The position numbers and the translations under genes were made by a program. Positions 30,507 to 31,613 of a stretch of 31,613 nucleotides of DNA are shown here, piece after piece. The notes under the pieces were generated by a model. It saw only the letters and a list, made by a program, of their open reading frames with translations, ran no database searches and was not told where the DNA came from. Numbering within the stretch: position 1 is the first letter of the stretch; each line of letters starts with the position of its first letter. This DNA comes from Leptofilum sp050292445 (GTDB taxonomy: Bacteria > Chloroflexota > Anaerolineae > Promineifilales > Promineifilaceae), in NCBI GenBank assembly GCA_050292445.1, contig JBNKLQ010000039.1, forward strand, positions 1 to 31,613. Direction: 5' to 3'.

Positions 30507-30702
30507 TATTGATCTCGTCCTGAGTAATTATTCAACAGTTGGTCTAGATTGTGTCATAGAGACCAGTACTACGTCAATATATCTCTGGACTTTCCAATAC
30601 ATATCTTACAAACGCGCCACGTATATTACCCAAAGATGAGAGATACACATACAATAGTCTCACTTGATAAATAAACCAAACAAATTGCCTTAGGATGATC
30701 TA
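30507..30702. other. divergent intergenic region
   Basis: This AT-rich gap separates the minus-strand small gene and the + strand acetyltransferase. It should hold promoters for both directions, but no clear -35/-10 pair or repeat stands out. AGGATGA near 30692 is the acetyltransferase ribosome-binding site. Confidence 0.4.
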
Positions 30703-31613
30703 ATGAGTAATCAATTCGATTTGCCCAAGAATTTAGGAAATGGCCTGGTTTTGCGCTGGGCGACGCCAGCTGATACAGAGGAATTAGCCGAATTTAATGT
30801 AGGCATTCATAGTGACGATCCCGAAAAGCCAGAAACGTGGCTGGCTCGTTGGACCGAGGATTTAATGCGTGGTGACCATCCTACCACCAGCGCCAGTGAC
30901 TTTACCGTGGTGGTAGATGAAAATGCAGACGACAAGATCGTCTCCAGCATGAATTTGATTTCGCAGGTGTGGCTGTATGAGGGGGTTCCCGTTGGGGTAG
31001 GTCGGCCCGAATTGGTTGCAACAGACCCCAACTATCGACGTCGCGGTCTGATTCGGGAACAGTTTGCAGCTATCCACGCCAAAAGTGCAGCGCGTGGTGA
31101 ATTGGTACAGGCGATCACGGGTATCCCCTGGTATTATCGCCAGTTTGGCTACGGCATGGCGCTGGATTTGGGTGGTGGGCGTGACTTTTTATGGGATCGG
31201 CCCGGCAATGACAAACCAGTGGAAGAAGAAGCGTATCAGATTCGTCCGGCAGCGGTGGCAGATTGGCCCATCTTGCAATCATTGTACGAAGCACATAATC
31301 GGGGCAGCCTGCTGAGTCGGGTGCGTGACGAAGCCAGCTGGCGCTATGAGTTGGCGATTCCTGACCCAACCTCGATGTATGCCCGGCACTTTTACCTGGT
31401 AGAAACGGCCGTTTCCCCACCCCAACCCGTTGCCTTCGTAGAATACAAACAGTTTGGTAAAAGCTACTTCGTGCGCGAACTGGGCGTGCTACCCGGCCAC
31501 TCCTGGCGGGCCGTTGGCTTATTCCTTACCCGCCATTTTAAAAAATTGGCTGATGAGCTGTTTGAGAAAGAAGAAAAGCGACTGCGCGGTGTTTACTTTG
31601 GCCTGGGACAAGG
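30703..31613 (+). CDS. GNAT-family N-acetyltransferase (3' end outside window)
   Basis: The frame starts at ATG 30703 after AGGATGATC and stays open to the window edge (303 full codons). The N-terminal half is a GNAT acetyltransferase: LRWATPADTEELAEFN, ELVATDPNYRRRGLIREQF (motif A with the acetyl-CoA loop RRRGLI) and WYYRQFGYG (motif B). A second GNAT-like half begins with YQIRPAAVADWPILQSLYEA, so the protein is probably a tandem GNAT like Eis-type enzymes. The substrate is unknown. The gene contains the ACGGCCGT octamer near 31404. The C terminus is missing only because the window ends. Confidence 0.85.
   Translation, partial: MSNQFDLPKNLGNGLVLRWATPADTEELAEFNVGIHSDDPEKPETWLARWTEDLMRGDHPTTSASDFTVVVDENADDKIVSSMNLISQVWLYEGVPVGVGRPELVATDPNYRRRGLIREQFAAIHAKSAARGELVQAITGIPWYYRQFGYGMALDLGGGRDFLWDRPGNDKPVEEEAYQIRPAAVADWPILQSLYEAHNRGSLLSRVRDEASWRYELAIPDPTSMYARHFYLVETAVSPPQPVAFVEYKQFGKSYFVRELGVLPGHSWRAVGLFLTRHFKKLADELFEKEEKRLRGVYFGLGQ

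Noticed and set aside
30388..30639. Plus-strand open frame of 83 residues
   Set aside because: It has a cysteine-rich, low-complexity composition, no ribosome-binding site and overlaps a more plausible minus-strand membrane ORF.

Overview
The window looks like chromosomal DNA of a Chloroflexota bacterium, probably Anaerolineae-like. This is an inference from the gene set (many non-pyrrolysine MttB paralogues, large GAF/STAND signalling proteins) and from the intergenic repeat style; nothing in the window fixes the taxonomy. GC content is about 55% by eye. The octamer ACGGCCGT occurs about 47 times across coding and non-coding DNA, a HIP1-like genome signature. Almost everything reads on the + strand; the exceptions are a metallopeptidase and a tiny membrane protein near the right end. 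No tRNA, rRNA, CRISPR array or transposase gene was seen.

Left part (1-3115): the tail of an unidentified gene, then a GH13 amylosucrase and a ROK-family fructokinase. Together they would convert sucrose into an alpha-glucan plus fructose 6-phosphate. The fructokinase stop overlaps the start of the first methyltransferase gene.

Middle part (3112-16603): a large corrinoid-dependent methyltransferase locus. It holds five paralogous MttB-superfamily methyltransferases, all without an in-frame amber codon. It also holds two MtbC/MttC-type corrinoid proteins, one MtgA-type pterin (tetrahydrofolate) methyltransferase, a DUF1638 protein and a hydantoinase/oxoprolinase-type ASKHA protein. A cobalamin riboswitch followed by an intrinsic terminator lies in front of the second mttB gene. 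The likely logic is that quaternary or methylated amines give up a methyl group to the corrinoid proteins, and MtgA passes it to tetrahydrofolate for C1 metabolism. The locus ends in a 36-residue stub of a molybdopterin oxidoreductase (4Fe-4S motif CTVCPAGC), which looks like a broken gene at a recombination scar.

Right-centre part (16821-28823): a signalling, possibly conflict or immune, island. It starts with a NACHT ATPase carrying a degenerate SUMF1/FGE-like domain. Then comes a tightly overlapping three-gene operon: a 1680-residue multi-GAF histidine kinase with an N-terminal ATPase-like region; a response regulator fused to a phosphotransferase-like kinase domain and a degenerate SIR2-like domain; and a STAND-type P-loop ATPase with a C-terminal OmpR-type winged helix. 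It is closed by a perfect 36-nt palindrome. This architecture is the best candidate in the window for an undescribed system.

Right end (28872-31613): two tiny single-span membrane proteins with the same ribosome-binding leader, a YugP-type zinc metallopeptidase and a 42-residue membrane protein on the minus strand, and the 5' part of a GNAT acetyltransferase gene that runs off the window. Several intergenic gaps carry short inverted-repeat elements of different families.
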